NCBI GenBank assembly: GCA_913777945.1
Contig: CAJYTY010000008.1
Span: 434,001-498,000, forward strand
Length of the DNA stretch: 64,000 bases
Direction: 5' to 3'
Origin: an uncultured Acinetobacter sp.
GTDB lineage: Bacteria; Pseudomonadota; Gammaproteobacteria; Pseudomonadales; Moraxellaceae
Positions 1-8,457 of this stretch are shown here, piece by piece (the first letter of the stretch is position 1; each line of letters begins with the position of its first letter). The notes under the pieces were generated by a model. That model made no database searches and was not told where the DNA came from. It saw only the letters and a program-made list of their open reading frames with translations. The translations under genes were made by a program, and so were the position numbers.

Positions 1-79
1 TTCTATTTTAATACTGAAACAAATTGTCAAAACCTGTGTGCGACTATGAATTTTGTATCAATAATTTTGTAATAACATG

Positions 80-128
80 CATGATCCTAGGGTGAACTTT
101 GCTATAATGTTCCGTCTTTTTTTTCTGG
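80..128 (+). promoter_or_regulatory. mnmG promoter, extended -10 type
   Basis: TATAAT lies at 103-108 and is preceded by TG at 100-101, an extended -10 element. No convincing -35 hexamer is visible 17 bp upstream, as is common for extended -10 promoters. It sits 32 bp before the mnmG ATG. Confidence 0.65.
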
Positions 129-140
129 TGATTTTTTGCC

Positions 141-2021
141 ATGCATTATCCTAAAGTTTATGATGTTATCGTGATCGGTGGCGGGCACGCAGGTACCGAG
201 GCGGCATTGGCTGCTGCACGTATGGGACGACAGACTTTGCTCTTGACTCACAACATTGAGACTTTAGGGCAGATGAGCTGTAATCCGGCCATTGGTGGTA
301 TTGGTAAATCGCATTTGGTTCGCGAAATTGATGCCTTGGGCGGTGCTATGGCGCTGGCAGCAGATAAAGGGGGGATTCAATTTCGAATTCTCAACTCAAG
401 AAAGGGTGCAGCCGTTCGTGCTACGCGTGCACAGGCAGACCGTGTACGCTATAAAGCGGCTATTCGTGATTCACTCGAAAATCAGCCAAATCTAGATATT
501 TTTCAGCAAGCAGCCGATGATCTGATTGTAGAAGGTGATACCGTCAAAGGTGTTGTCACCCAGATGGGCATTCGTTTTGACACCAAAACAGTGGTTTTGA
601 CCACAGGTACGTTTTTGGGCGGTGTGATTCATATTGGCTTAGAAAAGTCGAGCGGTGGTCGTGCCGGTGATCCGCCTTCCATTGCTTTGGCTGATCGTTT
701 ACGTGAGTTAAAACTTCCGGTAGGACGTCTTAAAACAGGTACGCCGCCACGTATTGATGCACGCTCGGTTGATTTTTCTGTCATGACGGCTCAGCCAGGT
801 GATTTTCCATCTCCTGTGATGTCGTTTATGGGTGATGTATCCATGCATCCAGAGCAGGTAAGCTGCTATATCACGCACACCAACGAAAAAACTCATGACA
901 TTATCCGTGGTGGACTGGATCGTTCACCAATGTATACGGGCGTGATTGAAGGGGTTGGCCCACGTTATTGCCCATCTATTGAAGACAAGATTCATCGTTT
1001 TGCCGATAAAGATTCACATCAGGTATTTTTGGAGCCTGAAGGGCTAGATACGCACGAACTTTATCCGAACGGGATTTCAACATCATTGCCGTTTGATGTT
1101 CAGTTTGAATTGGTTCGTTCAATTCGCGGGATGGAAAATGCCCATATTTTGCGTCCAGGCTATGCCATTGAATACGATTATTTTAATCCGCAAGCATTAA
1201 AATTTACTCTAGAAACTAAAGCGATCCAGAACTTGTACTTTGCAGGTCAGATCAATGGCACAACCGGTTATGAAGAAGCTGGTGCGCAGGGTCTATTGGC
1301 GGGTCTAAATGCAGCACGTCGTGCATGGGATCAGGAACAATGGACGCCTAAACGTGATGAAGCATATATGGGTGTGCTGGTCGATGACTTAATTACCTTG
1401 GGTACGAAAGAACCCTACCGTATGTTTACCTCACGTGCCGAGTATCGCTTAATGCTACGTGAAGATAATGCAGATCAGCGTTTGACCCCGATCGGACGTG
1501 AACTTGGATTGGTCGATGATATCCGCTGGGCAGCTTACTGTGAAAAAATGGAAGCAGTTGAAACTGAAACGGCACGCTTGGCGCACCTTTGGGCTGCACC
1601 AAACAACCCAATGGGTAAAAAGTTTGTCGAAATGACTGGTGCCGACTTAAGTAAAGAGTGCAGTGCAATTGATTTGCTTAAACGCCCAAATATTAATTTT
1701 ACCCAAATTGCTGAGCTTACAGGTTCAGATGTTGCTGTACATGTGGGTGAGCAAATTGAGATTGCAGTCAAGTATGAAGGCTATATCAATCGTCAGCACG
1801 AAGATGTCGCACAGCTCAAGCGCCTTGAAGAAACAAAAATTCCAACCGATTTTGATTACGACGCTGTATCTGGTTTATCAAGAGAAATTACGCAGAAGCT
1901 CAAAACCGTTCGTCCTGATACGCTAGCTCAAGCGCATCGCATTCCGGGTGTAACTCCTGCGGCCGTTCAGCTCATTATGATTACTATCCGTAAAAATGCG
2001 CAATTAAAGAAAACAGCATAG
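141..2021 (+). CDS. mnmG: tRNA uridine-5-carboxymethylaminomethyl modification enzyme MnmG (GidA)
   Basis: MnmG with its partner MnmE installs the carboxymethylaminomethyl group on wobble uridine 34 of certain tRNAs, using FAD, NADH and a folate-derived carbon. The 626-residue length is normal for the family. The N-terminus carries a Rossmann FAD-binding motif ([12 protein letters not shown], about residues 11-22). The two family signatures are present: [10 protein letters not shown] near residue 275 and a [12 protein letters not shown] segment near residue 375. The C-terminal helical domain that binds MnmE and tRNA is complete. It has its own promoter upstream and an intrinsic terminator directly downstream, so it appears monocistronic. 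mnmE is not in this window. Confidence 0.97.
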   Translation: MHYPKVYDVIVIGGGHAGTEAALAAARMGRQTLLLTHNIETLGQMSCNPAIGGIGKSHLVREIDALGGAMALAADKGGIQFRILNSRKGAAVRATRAQADRVRYKAAIRDSLENQPNLDIFQQAADDLIVEGDTVKGVVTQMGIRFDTKTVVLTTGTFLGGVIHIGLEKSSGGRAGDPPSIALADRLRELKLPVGRLKTGTPPRIDARSVDFSVMTAQPGDFPSPVMSFMGDVSMHPEQVSCYITHTNEKTHDIIRGGLDRSPMYTGVIEGVGPRYCPSIEDKIHRFADKDSHQVFLEPEGLDTHELYPNGISTSLPFDVQFELVRSIRGMENAHILRPGYAIEYDYFNPQALKFTLETKAIQNLYFAGQINGTTGYEEAGAQGLLAGLNAARRAWDQEQWTPKRDEAYMGVLVDDLITLGTKEPYRMFTSRAEYRLMLREDNADQRLTPIGRELGLVDDIRWAAYCEKMEAVETETARLAHLWAAPNNPMGKKFVEMTGADLSKECSAIDLLKRPNINFTQIAELTGSDVAVHVGEQIEIAVKYEGYINRQHEDVAQLKRLEETKIPTDFDYDAVSGLSREITQKLKTVRPDTLAQAHRIPGVTPAAVQLIMITIRKNAQLKKTA

Positions 2022-2040
2022 TTTAGGCCTTATGCTGAAC

Positions 2041-2070
2041 AAAAAGCCCAATTTTGATTGGGCTTTTTTT
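2041..2070 (+). terminator. intrinsic terminator of mnmG
   Basis: AGCCCAA (2045-2051) pairs with TTGGGCT (2058-2064) around a six-base loop, followed by a run of T to 2070. The A-run before the stem would also allow some function in reverse. Confidence 0.85.
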
Positions 2071-2139
2071 ATGAACGTAAAGACGAAAGAAGAAATACTG
2101 TTAAACATTTAAATGCATATTCTGTGCGTTTTTTCTTAT

Positions 2140-2168
2140 TTTTCATCTGATCAAATTTTTTCTATAGT
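2140..2168 (+). promoter_or_regulatory. putative promoter of the short unit 2175-2398
   Basis: TTTTCA (2140-2145) and TATAGT (2163-2168) are separated by 17 bp. They lie 26 bp beyond the T-run of the mnmG terminator's downstream flank and 32 bp before a small ORF with a good ribosome-binding site. The -35 is only a 4/6 match, so this is a moderate prediction. Confidence 0.5.
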
Positions 2169-2200
2169 GTCTTTACATTCTAAAGCAAGAGGTAATGTTT

Positions 2201-2266
2201 ATGACCATGAAATCCATTCGTTACAACGGTTATGACCTTGCATGCTGTTTTTCATGTATGGCTTAA
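2201..2266 (+). CDS. 21-residue cysteine-rich peptide (candidate small protein or leader peptide)
   Basis: An ATG preceded by AAGAGGT (2187-2193, 7 nt spacing) opens a 21-codon frame ending in TAA. I do not recognise the peptide. It begins MTMKSIRYNGYDLA and ends in a cluster of three cysteines (C15, C16, C19, giving a C16-x-x-C19 pair) followed by Met-Ala. It is the only ORF in a short unit bounded by a promoter-like sequence, a strong hairpin (2281-2310) and a plus-strand terminator (2371-2398). No plus-strand gene lies immediately downstream, so classical attenuation of a following operon is unlikely. A dual-function small RNA, or a Cys-rich small protein sensing metal, sulfur or redox state, are possibilities only. 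Confidence 0.45.
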   Translation: MTMKSIRYNGYDLACCFSCMA

Positions 2267-2370
2267 CACGTATTACGGGTGCCACACTGAAGAACGGGGC
2301 TTCATGTGGCAAGTTCTGTACAATAAAAACTGACAGCGCAAAACTAAGAACAGCAATAAAAACGATTTTC

Positions 2371-2398
2371 AAGAGAGCATAGTTGCTCTCTTTTTTTT
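2371..2398 (+). terminator. intrinsic terminator of the short unit
   Basis: AGAGAGCA (2372-2379) pairs with TGCTCTCT (2384-2391), followed by eight T (2391-2398). The T-run is on the plus strand and overlaps the stop codon of the convergent WYL gene. Confidence 0.8.
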
Positions 2399-3395
2399 AT
2401 TCTTCTATTTCATTGACGGCTTGATGAAGTTCGGCTGGTTCAATGTGAATGAGTTTTTTACCAAAACTTCTGAGCCACCATACCAATTGTGATGTAAACG
2501 GCACTTCAGCGCTCACTTCATACAGATTTTCATCGATCATCTGAATATGCTGTTCTTTGGTAAGCTGGCTTTCGTAAAAGCTCTGCGCCGTACTTTCATT
2601 AACGGTGAGTTTGAGCTGAATCATCTCGGTCGGTTTACTGTAATCAAAACGGAAACCAAGGGCACCCGACTCAATGTAGTCATCGATATCGAAATCGACG
2701 GGGTGCAAAGCGCGCGAATTCAGTACAGTTGCTGATTTAAAACGGTGCAAGGCGAAGGTTTGCACTTCACTTTTACCATGACGAGTACAGATCAAATAAA
2801 TAATTGCACCTTTTTGAACCAATGCAAGTGGATTTAAAATATAGGTTTTTTCATCTGCCTGAATATTACGTGGTGTGTAAATACATTCGATTTGCTTGTC
2901 TTGCAATAAACCTTCGTAAATTGCCTGCTGAGCCTGCTTGTCGACAGTGGGTGGAATTAGAGGTTGGCTAGCAGGTACAATCCGAACTCGATTGATCCAC
3001 TGTCTGACGTTGTTTTGAGTAGACAGGCTTCGACGTGCCAGATCAAACCATGGGTTCATTTCGTCGATCAAACTGGGTGGAAGTAAATGTTTGAGATGCT
3101 GTTCCACCATCATAAACGTAACGGCCTGAGAGCTGGTCATGTGCGGTAAACTTTGTAGCGGTGCATCTGCTCGCCAGCGCCATCCCTGAGGAACGGTTTT
3201 ATTGCTTTCGATTGGAAATCGTTGTGCAATCTGGTTTAAATCTCGCTGTATGGTACGCAAACTGATTTCAATGCCTTCACGCTCTAAAATTTCTTGCAAT
3301 TCACGTGTGCCCATCCATTTTCCGGTCGAGAGTCGTGATAAGATGTGCCACTGGCGAAAGAGGCTATTCGATGTTTCTTTTTCTTGTGAAGACAT
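2397..3395 (-). CDS. WYL-domain transcriptional regulator (YafY/DeoR-like)
   Basis: A 332-residue protein with the usual layout of this family. An N-terminal helix-turn-helix spans about residues 12-65, with TIQRDLNQIAQRFPIE as the recognition region. A WYL domain in the middle (about residues 165-230, containing YLICTRHGKSEVQTFALHRF) is the presumed ligand- or nucleic-acid-sensing module. A C-terminal WCX-type extension follows. WYL regulators control diverse genes including stress and defence loci; the target here is unknown. It is divergent from the ATP-grasp/Anbu operon across about 220 bp, so control of that operon is possible but unproven. The stop codon overlaps the terminator of the opposing small transcript. 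Confidence 0.85.
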   Translation of the reverse strand: MSSQEKETSNSLFRQWHILSRLSTGKWMGTRELQEILEREGIEISLRTIQRDLNQIAQRFPIESNKTVPQGWRWRADAPLQSLPHMTSSQAVTFMMVEQHLKHLLPPSLIDEMNPWFDLARRSLSTQNNVRQWINRVRIVPASQPLIPPTVDKQAQQAIYEGLLQDKQIECIYTPRNIQADEKTYILNPLALVQKGAIIYLICTRHGKSEVQTFALHRFKSATVLNSRALHPVDFDIDDYIESGALGFRFDYSKPTEMIQLKLTVNESTAQSFYESQLTKEQHIQMIDENLYEVSAEVPFTSQLVWWLRSFGKKLIHIEPAELHQAVNEIEE

Positions 3396-3618
3396 AAGCG
3401 ACTAAATCAAACAAAATACTTTAATTACCTACACCTTAAAAAAACTATTTTGGTTTGGCAAGAATGTAAGAACAATATTGCCTATATTTTGATACAGGTT
3501 AATAGATGAAATACATCACAACTCGGTTCATTATGTAAGACAAGAAACACAACGAGACAGCGAAATGGCATCATATTTGCTAGTCATAAAATAAGTAAAC
3601 GAGAAAGGCGAGGTCTGT

Positions 3619-5169
3619 ATGTTAGAAGAAGAGAAAGACTTGCATACGATAAGTGAGCATTATATGAAAGAAAAATTGACCAACGTTTTATCAACCCAGC
3701 CTTCGTTTCTGAACCAGCTTAGCGTAAGCACAAATCTTTTTGATCAACTTAAATCTAAGTTTTTTAACGAGATGCTGGATGATGTAACGTCTAACGGAGA
3801 AGCATCAAAAAAAATTGAACAATGGCTATCGACTCATTCATTGGAGGAGTTAAAACAGTTAAACACTCATGCGAAGCAGCATTTTTTGTATGAGGGAATT
3901 ACGTTTACGGTTTATGGCGATCAGGAAGGAACAGAGCGAACTATCCCATTTGATCTTATTCCACGAATTATTGAAACAAAACAATGGGAAAAAATTTCTA
4001 CAGGTTGTGAACAGCGAGTTAAAGCACTTAATTTATTTTTAGACGATATTTATCACCATCAAAATATACTCAAAGAAGGTATTGTACCGCATACACAAAT
4101 TATGACCCACGAAGCTTTTCAGCCACATATGCTGAACCACAGTTTAAAAGGGCAGGTTTATTCACAAATTAGCGGTATCGATATTATTCGAGATGGAAAA
4201 GGTGAGTTTTTTGTTTTAGAAGATAATCTACGTACACCTTCTGGTGTTTCATATATGCTGGAAAGCAGAAAAATCAGTAAAAAACTGATGCCAGAACTTT
4301 GTGTTGCAAACAAGCTACATGAAATCGAACAATATCCAACAGTGCTCAAGGCGATTCTAGCCGAAAATGCACATGTGGATAATCCTTTAATTGTGATATT
4401 GACACCGGGTCGATTCAATAGTGCTTACTATGAACATGCCTTTCTCGCCCGAGAAATGGACGTTCCTTTAGTCACTAGTCGCGATTTGTATGTTGAAAAC
4501 GATACGGTTTATGTCAAGACGATACGTGGTCGTCAACGTGTCGATGTGATTTATCGTCGTATCGATGATGCATTTTTAGATCCGCTTACATTTAGACCTG
4601 ACAGTAGCTTAGGTGTACCAGGTTTGATGTCTGCATATTTAAAAAATCGTGTGGTGATTGCCAATGCACCGGGAACGGGTGTGGCCGATGACAAATCGGT
4701 TTATCCGTATGTCGATGACATGATTAAATTTTATCTGAATGAAACTCCAATCTTAAAGAATGTCCCGACTTACCAGTGCCGCCTAGATGAACATCTAGAC
4801 TATGTACTTGGTAATCTTGAGCGTCTGGTGGTTAAAGAGGCTCAGGGCTCGGGAGGATACGGAATGTTGATTGGGCCAAAAGCTGAATCTGCTGAAATTT
4901 CCGAATTTAGAAAAAAAATCCTTGCGCATCCGCATTTATATATTGCTCAACCTACACTCGATCTATCGGTTGCTCCGACATTAACTCAGGATGGGATTGC
5001 TGAACGTCATATCGATTTACGACCATTTGTACTGACTTCACCTGATCGCACTGAAATTGTTCCTGGTGGTTTAACCCGAGTTGCCATGAAAGAAGGCTCT
5101 CTTGTGGTTAATTCTTCACAGGGTGGCGGAATTAAAGATACGTGGGTTGTTGATGCACTGCATTCCTAA
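3619..5169 (+). CDS. Circularly permuted ATP-grasp type 2 protein (DUF404/DUF407)
   Basis: First gene of a four-gene operon. Circularly permuted ATP-grasp proteins are predicted to join an amino acid or peptide to an acceptor using ATP; the substrate is not established. The 516 residues include family blocks LEDNLRTPSGVSYMLESR (near residue 200), YRRIDDAFLDP (near residue 313) and VKEAQGSGGYGMLIGPKAE (near residue 405), with glycine-rich and acidic residues expected to bind ATP-Mg. The chosen start follows AAAGGCGAGG at good spacing. It is followed after 20 bp by the alpha-E gene. This gene order with a transglutaminase and a proteasome-like peptidase is the recognised Anbu operon arrangement. 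Confidence 0.9.
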   Translation: MLEEEKDLHTISEHYMKEKLTNVLSTQPSFLNQLSVSTNLFDQLKSKFFNEMLDDVTSNGEASKKIEQWLSTHSLEELKQLNTHAKQHFLYEGITFTVYGDQEGTERTIPFDLIPRIIETKQWEKISTGCEQRVKALNLFLDDIYHHQNILKEGIVPHTQIMTHEAFQPHMLNHSLKGQVYSQISGIDIIRDGKGEFFVLEDNLRTPSGVSYMLESRKISKKLMPELCVANKLHEIEQYPTVLKAILAENAHVDNPLIVILTPGRFNSAYYEHAFLAREMDVPLVTSRDLYVENDTVYVKTIRGRQRVDVIYRRIDDAFLDPLTFRPDSSLGVPGLMSAYLKNRVVIANAPGTGVADDKSVYPYVDDMIKFYLNETPILKNVPTYQCRLDEHLDYVLGNLERLVVKEAQGSGGYGMLIGPKAESAEISEFRKKILAHPHLYIAQPTLDLSVAPTLTQDGIAERHIDLRPFVLTSPDRTEIVPGGLTRVAMKEGSLVVNSSQGGGIKDTWVVDALHS

Positions 5170-5189
5170 CTAAATCAGGAAGGAACTTT

Positions 5190-5792
5190 ATGATTTTACT
5201 TAGTTCAAACGCGAATAATATTTTTTGGTTAGGGCGCTATTTAACGCGCATCCAGTACTTTTGCAATAAACTCCCTTTTACGGACGATCAAAAGGCAATT
5301 GATTTTAGTCATGCGTTTTGTTTGCCAGCTTATGATGCTGCATCACTCAACACCTTGGCACTTGATCCTGAACAGCAATTTTCATTAATGAGCCAGTTTG
5401 CAGTTGCACGCGATAATATTCATGAACTGCGCGCCGTATTGAGTGCAAATACATACGCTGAAATGATTCAACTAGTGAAAAATGCCAGTAGTCAGCCGGG
5501 TTATATATGCGATGTTGTTTCGGAATGTAATGAGCTGCTGGAGTCTGAATCTGAGGATGTCTTTTTGTTTTTTAGTTTAGGTCAAAAGCTTGAACTGCTA
5601 GACAGTCTGATACGGTTTAAACAAGACCCATCAGCGGTATTAAACGAAATCGATGTGATTGTAGGGCTATTAAATGAATTGGGATGGACTGCACTTGATG
5701 ATGCTTGGATTTCATTGAAGCAGTCTCCAGACACCATGTCACTTTATCACTTTGGCGATCAATTGCAGTTAATGTTTGAGGGAACTGCATGA
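5190..5792 (+). CDS. Alpha-E domain protein (DUF403), short form
   Basis: The N-terminus (NANNIFWLGRYLTRIQYF) matches the alpha-E family opening, and ARDNIHELRAVLSA matches its conserved arginine/asparagine helix. The protein is predicted to be all-helical and cytosolic. Its biochemical role is unknown, but it always travels with the DUF404/407 ATP-grasp protein and is thought to act with it. At 200 residues it is clearly shorter than the roughly 300 residues usual for the family, missing part of the middle and C-terminal repeat. The frame is intact, with AGGAA before the start, so this looks like a lineage-specific short form rather than a pseudogene. Its stop overlaps the next start (ATGA). 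Confidence 0.82.
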   Translation: MILLSSNANNIFWLGRYLTRIQYFCNKLPFTDDQKAIDFSHAFCLPAYDAASLNTLALDPEQQFSLMSQFAVARDNIHELRAVLSANTYAEMIQLVKNASSQPGYICDVVSECNELLESESEDVFLFFSLGQKLELLDSLIRFKQDPSAVLNEIDVIVGLLNELGWTALDDAWISLKQSPDTMSLYHFGDQLQLMFEGTA

Positions 5793-6568
5793 AGTTAATG
5801 GTGAACCATCAAACCCATTACCATTACAGTGAAATGGCGTGTAATAGTATCCAGTATATCAAGATGGTTCCCCAAAGTTCAGCGCATCAAACTGTACATA
5901 ACTGGGACATCAGTGTCCCAGGTGTACATGATGTTCAGCGCGATATCTTTGATAATATTTGGATGACTTCGTCGCAACGTTTTAATTATCTGAATCTCAC
6001 CATTATGGCGCAGGGTATAATTGAGTTGTCTCCTCAAAGTGGTGTAAACCATGCACTGCACCTACCTGTGGAATTGTTTTTGCAACATACATCTGCGACA
6101 CAATGCTCGGTTGAGATGCTGGACTTTGCGATGTCTATTATGAGTAATAAAACGCTCAATAGTTTGCGTGTTTTGAGTGAACGTATCTTAAGTCACGTCT
6201 CGTATTTGCCTGAATCGACAACAGTGCAAACCACTGCTGAGCATGCGTTTGAGTTAAAAAATGGTGTGTGTCAGGATCATGCCCACATTATGGTGGCAAT
6301 GTGCAGGGCGCTTGGATTACCTGCGCGCTATATTTCTGGTTATTTGTATGATAATAATTCGCCGCACTTGGCCAGCCATGCATGGGCGGAAGTGTATCTT
6401 GACGAAAAATGGCATTGTTTCGATGTCAGTAATCAGATTTTTGAGCCAAACACGTTAATTTATGTTGCAATAGGACGTGATTATTTTGATGCCGCTCCTG
6501 TACGGGGGATTCGTGAAAAGGGGGGTATTGAAAAGATGATATCAACGGTGCAAGTGTTGGCGTGTTAG
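5789..6568 (+). CDS. Transglutaminase-like cysteine peptidase (Anbu operon)
   Basis: A 259-residue papain-fold transglutaminase-like protein. The N-terminal half (residues 1-95) is the bacterial transglutaminase N-domain (YHYSEMACNSIQYIKMVP). The core holds the full catalytic triad: C161 in NGVCQDHAH, H197 in ASHAWAEVYL and D212 in HCFDVSN. Such proteins cleave or transfer isopeptide or amide bonds; the substrate here is unknown. The start overlaps the alpha-E stop, indicating translational coupling. Together with the ATP-grasp and alpha-E proteins it is thought to make and remodel a peptide conjugate. Cytosolic: no signal peptide is seen. Confidence 0.9.
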   Translation: MKLMVNHQTHYHYSEMACNSIQYIKMVPQSSAHQTVHNWDISVPGVHDVQRDIFDNIWMTSSQRFNYLNLTIMAQGIIELSPQSGVNHALHLPVELFLQHTSATQCSVEMLDFAMSIMSNKTLNSLRVLSERILSHVSYLPESTTVQTTAEHAFELKNGVCQDHAHIMVAMCRALGLPARYISGYLYDNNSPHLASHAWAEVYLDEKWHCFDVSNQIFEPNTLIYVAIGRDYFDAAPVRGIREKGGIEKMISTVQVLAC

Positions 6569-6583
6569 ATGGAAGTGGAATAT

Positions 6584-7318
6584 ATGACCTATTGTTGTGC
6601 ATTACGTTTAAAAGATGGTTTGGTGTTTATCAGTGATACACGAACAAATGCAGGTGTGGATCAAATCTCGGTTTTTCGCAAACTTTATACTTTTGGTAAA
6701 GAAGGAGATCGTATTATTGCGATTCAAACTGCCGGAAATTTAGCAACGACTCAGGCGGTGATTGGACATTTGCGTAATCAGTTAACGTTGCAAGAAGAGC
6801 CAAATATTTATACGCTCAATACCATGTTTGAGGTGGCGCAGCATGTTGGGCGTACTTTGCGTAAAATCATTGCAGATGTGACCGATGATACTCAAGAACA
6901 AAGTAATTATTATTGTAACTTGTTGGTAGGCGGACAAATTGGTAATACTGAAATGCAGTTATATCATATTTATCCTCAAGGGAATTTTATCTGTGCCACT
7001 AAAGACACACCATTTTTTCAAATTGGGGAAAGTAAATATGGTAAGCCGATTCTAGACCGTGCGCTTACCTACGATATGCCACTCGATGAAGCTGTACGCT
7101 GTAGCTTAATTTCGTTTGACTCGACGCTCAGATCAAATGTATCTGTGGGTATGCCACTCGATTTGCTGGTTTATCGTGCGGATACATTGAAAATGCCAAG
7201 AGGAAAACGAATCACTCAACAAGATGAGTATTTTCAAAAGATCAGCCGACAATGGTCTGAGACTTTGCGCCGTGGTCTACATGAAATTCCTAAACCTGAA
7301 GAAGACTATCTGGAATAA
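6584..7318 (+). CDS. Anbu-type proteasome-like Ntn-hydrolase
   Basis: Homologue of HslV and the proteasome beta subunit, of the Anbu (ancestral beta subunit / BPH) branch. The mature N-terminus should be the catalytic threonine directly after the initiator Met. The frame opens at an ATG at 6569, but the ATG at 6584 gives MTYCCALRLKDGLVF, placing Thr at position 2. That ATG also has GGAAGTGGA in front of it, so 6584 is preferred (244 residues). Active-site landmarks SDTRTNAG follow. Anbu assembles into an open helical ring rather than a closed barrel in studied species, and no dedicated ATPase is known. Last gene of the four-gene operon. Its stop sits inside the terminator stem. Confidence 0.9.
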   Translation: MTYCCALRLKDGLVFISDTRTNAGVDQISVFRKLYTFGKEGDRIIAIQTAGNLATTQAVIGHLRNQLTLQEEPNIYTLNTMFEVAQHVGRTLRKIIADVTDDTQEQSNYYCNLLVGGQIGNTEMQLYHIYPQGNFICATKDTPFFQIGESKYGKPILDRALTYDMPLDEAVRCSLISFDSTLRSNVSVGMPLDLLVYRADTLKMPRGKRITQQDEYFQKISRQWSETLRRGLHEIPKPEEDYLE

Positions 7319-7340
7319 AGACTTAAATTTATTCCAGATA
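7307..7340. terminator. bidirectional stem-loop between the Anbu operon and alr
   Basis: A perfect 13-bp inverted repeat pairs TATCTGGAATAAA (7307-7319) with TTTATTCCAGATA (7328-7340). It contains the Anbu stop codon. No strong T-run follows, so it may be a weak terminator or an mRNA 3'-end stabiliser for two convergent genes. Confidence 0.6.
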
Positions 7341-7357
7341 AATGCAGTCAGCTCAAT

Positions 7358-8431
7358 TTAAATTTTTTGACGCTGTGGACGTTGGGTAAGACGACACAGC
7401 AGTTCATAGCCGATCGTTCCATTGGCTTTAGCTACATCATCGACCAAGCGTTTTTCGCCCCACAATTCGACTTCTGCTCCAAGTTCAATCTGTTCATCTG
7501 TGATATCAATAGCCAGCATATCCATACTCACGCGACCAATCAATGGCTTTAATTGGCCATTTATTGAAACATAATTTTGTTCAATAAAGGCACGCGGGTA
7601 GCCATCACCATAGCCAATCGAAACGATGGCAATGTCCATTGCATGGGGCGCAGTAAATAGTGAACCGTAACCAACACGATCACCCGTATTAAGATGATTA
7701 ATTGCCATCACACTGGCAGTTAAACGCATCACCGGTTTCAGGCCTAATTCTTCTACACTTCGATCTGCAAATGGGCTTGCACCATAAAGCATAATACCTG
7801 GGCGGACATAATCAAAATGCAACTCTGGCCAGTTATAGATCGCGGCTGAATTACAGCACGAGAGCTCAATAGGTGCGCATTGAGATTGAATGCTCAGCAG
7901 GGTGTCGATCTGCTGCCGATTCATGGGATGATCAGGCTCATCTGCATTGGCAAAGTGCATAGTTAAAACACAGTGAAAACCTTCAGATTGTAGTAATTTA
8001 ATTACATCTACAATCACTTTTGGTTTAAAACCCAAGCGGTTCATGCCGCTATTGAGTTTGACCCAGACCTTAAGTCCTTGCGCAATATATTGTGTTTTGT
8101 GAGCAAGCAGCCAGTTTAACTGCTCAGCATGATGAACCACGCATTCGAATCGGTGCTGAAGTACAACAGGCATTTCTTGTTCTGAAAATACGCCCTCTAT
8201 GAGTGTCACAGGGTGTTGATAGCCAGCTTGTCGGATTTCTAAGGCTTCACTCAAGCACGCCACCCCAAATGAATCTGTGGCATTTAAGGCATCTAAACAG
8301 TCTTTGACACCATGCCCATAAGCATTGGCCTTGACCATACTCACCAACTTGGCATTTGGTGCCAGCGCTTTAACACGATTAAAATTATGCTGAAGTGCTG
8401 TTTGGTCGATGTAGACTGTCGCTTGACGCAC
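7358..8431 (-). CDS. alr: Alanine racemase, PLP-dependent
   Basis: Converts L-alanine to D-alanine for peptidoglycan. The 357 residues match the family length. The PLP lysine is K34 in VKANAYGHG, and the other catalytic base region VGYGSLFTAPH and the C-terminal beta-barrel domain are present. It is 26 bp downstream of dnaB on the same strand, so the two are probably cotranscribed, the order found in many gamma-proteobacteria. An alternative paralogue (dadX type) could exist elsewhere, but the dnaB linkage favours the biosynthetic enzyme. Confidence 0.95.
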   Translation of the reverse strand: MRQATVYIDQTALQHNFNRVKALAPNAKLVSMVKANAYGHGVKDCLDALNATDSFGVACLSEALEIRQAGYQHPVTLIEGVFSEQEMPVVLQHRFECVVHHAEQLNWLLAHKTQYIAQGLKVWVKLNSGMNRLGFKPKVIVDVIKLLQSEGFHCVLTMHFANADEPDHPMNRQQIDTLLSIQSQCAPIELSCCNSAAIYNWPELHFDYVRPGIMLYGASPFADRSVEELGLKPVMRLTASVMAINHLNTGDRVGYGSLFTAPHAMDIAIVSIGYGDGYPRAFIEQNYVSINGQLKPLIGRVSMDMLAIDITDEQIELGAEVELWGEKRLVDDVAKANGTIGYELLCRLTQRPQRQKI

Positions 8432-8457
8432 TCTGATTACTCCCTTGCAAATCTAAC

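Larger units (their letters stand above)
2175..2398 (+). ncRNA. candidate free-standing small transcript with internal hairpin
   Basis: Between mnmG and the convergent WYL gene lies an apparently complete unit: promoter-like hexamers at 2140-2168, a 21-codon ORF at 2201-2266, and a hairpin at 2281-2310. The hairpin pairs GCCACA with TGTGGC and TGAAG with CTTCA, with one bulged C and a seven-base loop AACGGGG. An intrinsic terminator follows at 2371-2398. The predicted length is about 220 nt. The terminator's T-run is on the plus strand, so it serves this transcript rather than the WYL gene. No family assignment can be made from sequence alone. Confidence 0.45.

Noticed and set aside
2201-2266. 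Cys-rich peptide as a methanobactin-type precursor
   Set aside because: The end superficially resembles such precursors, but no MbnB/MbnC-like modification genes are nearby and the leader is too short.
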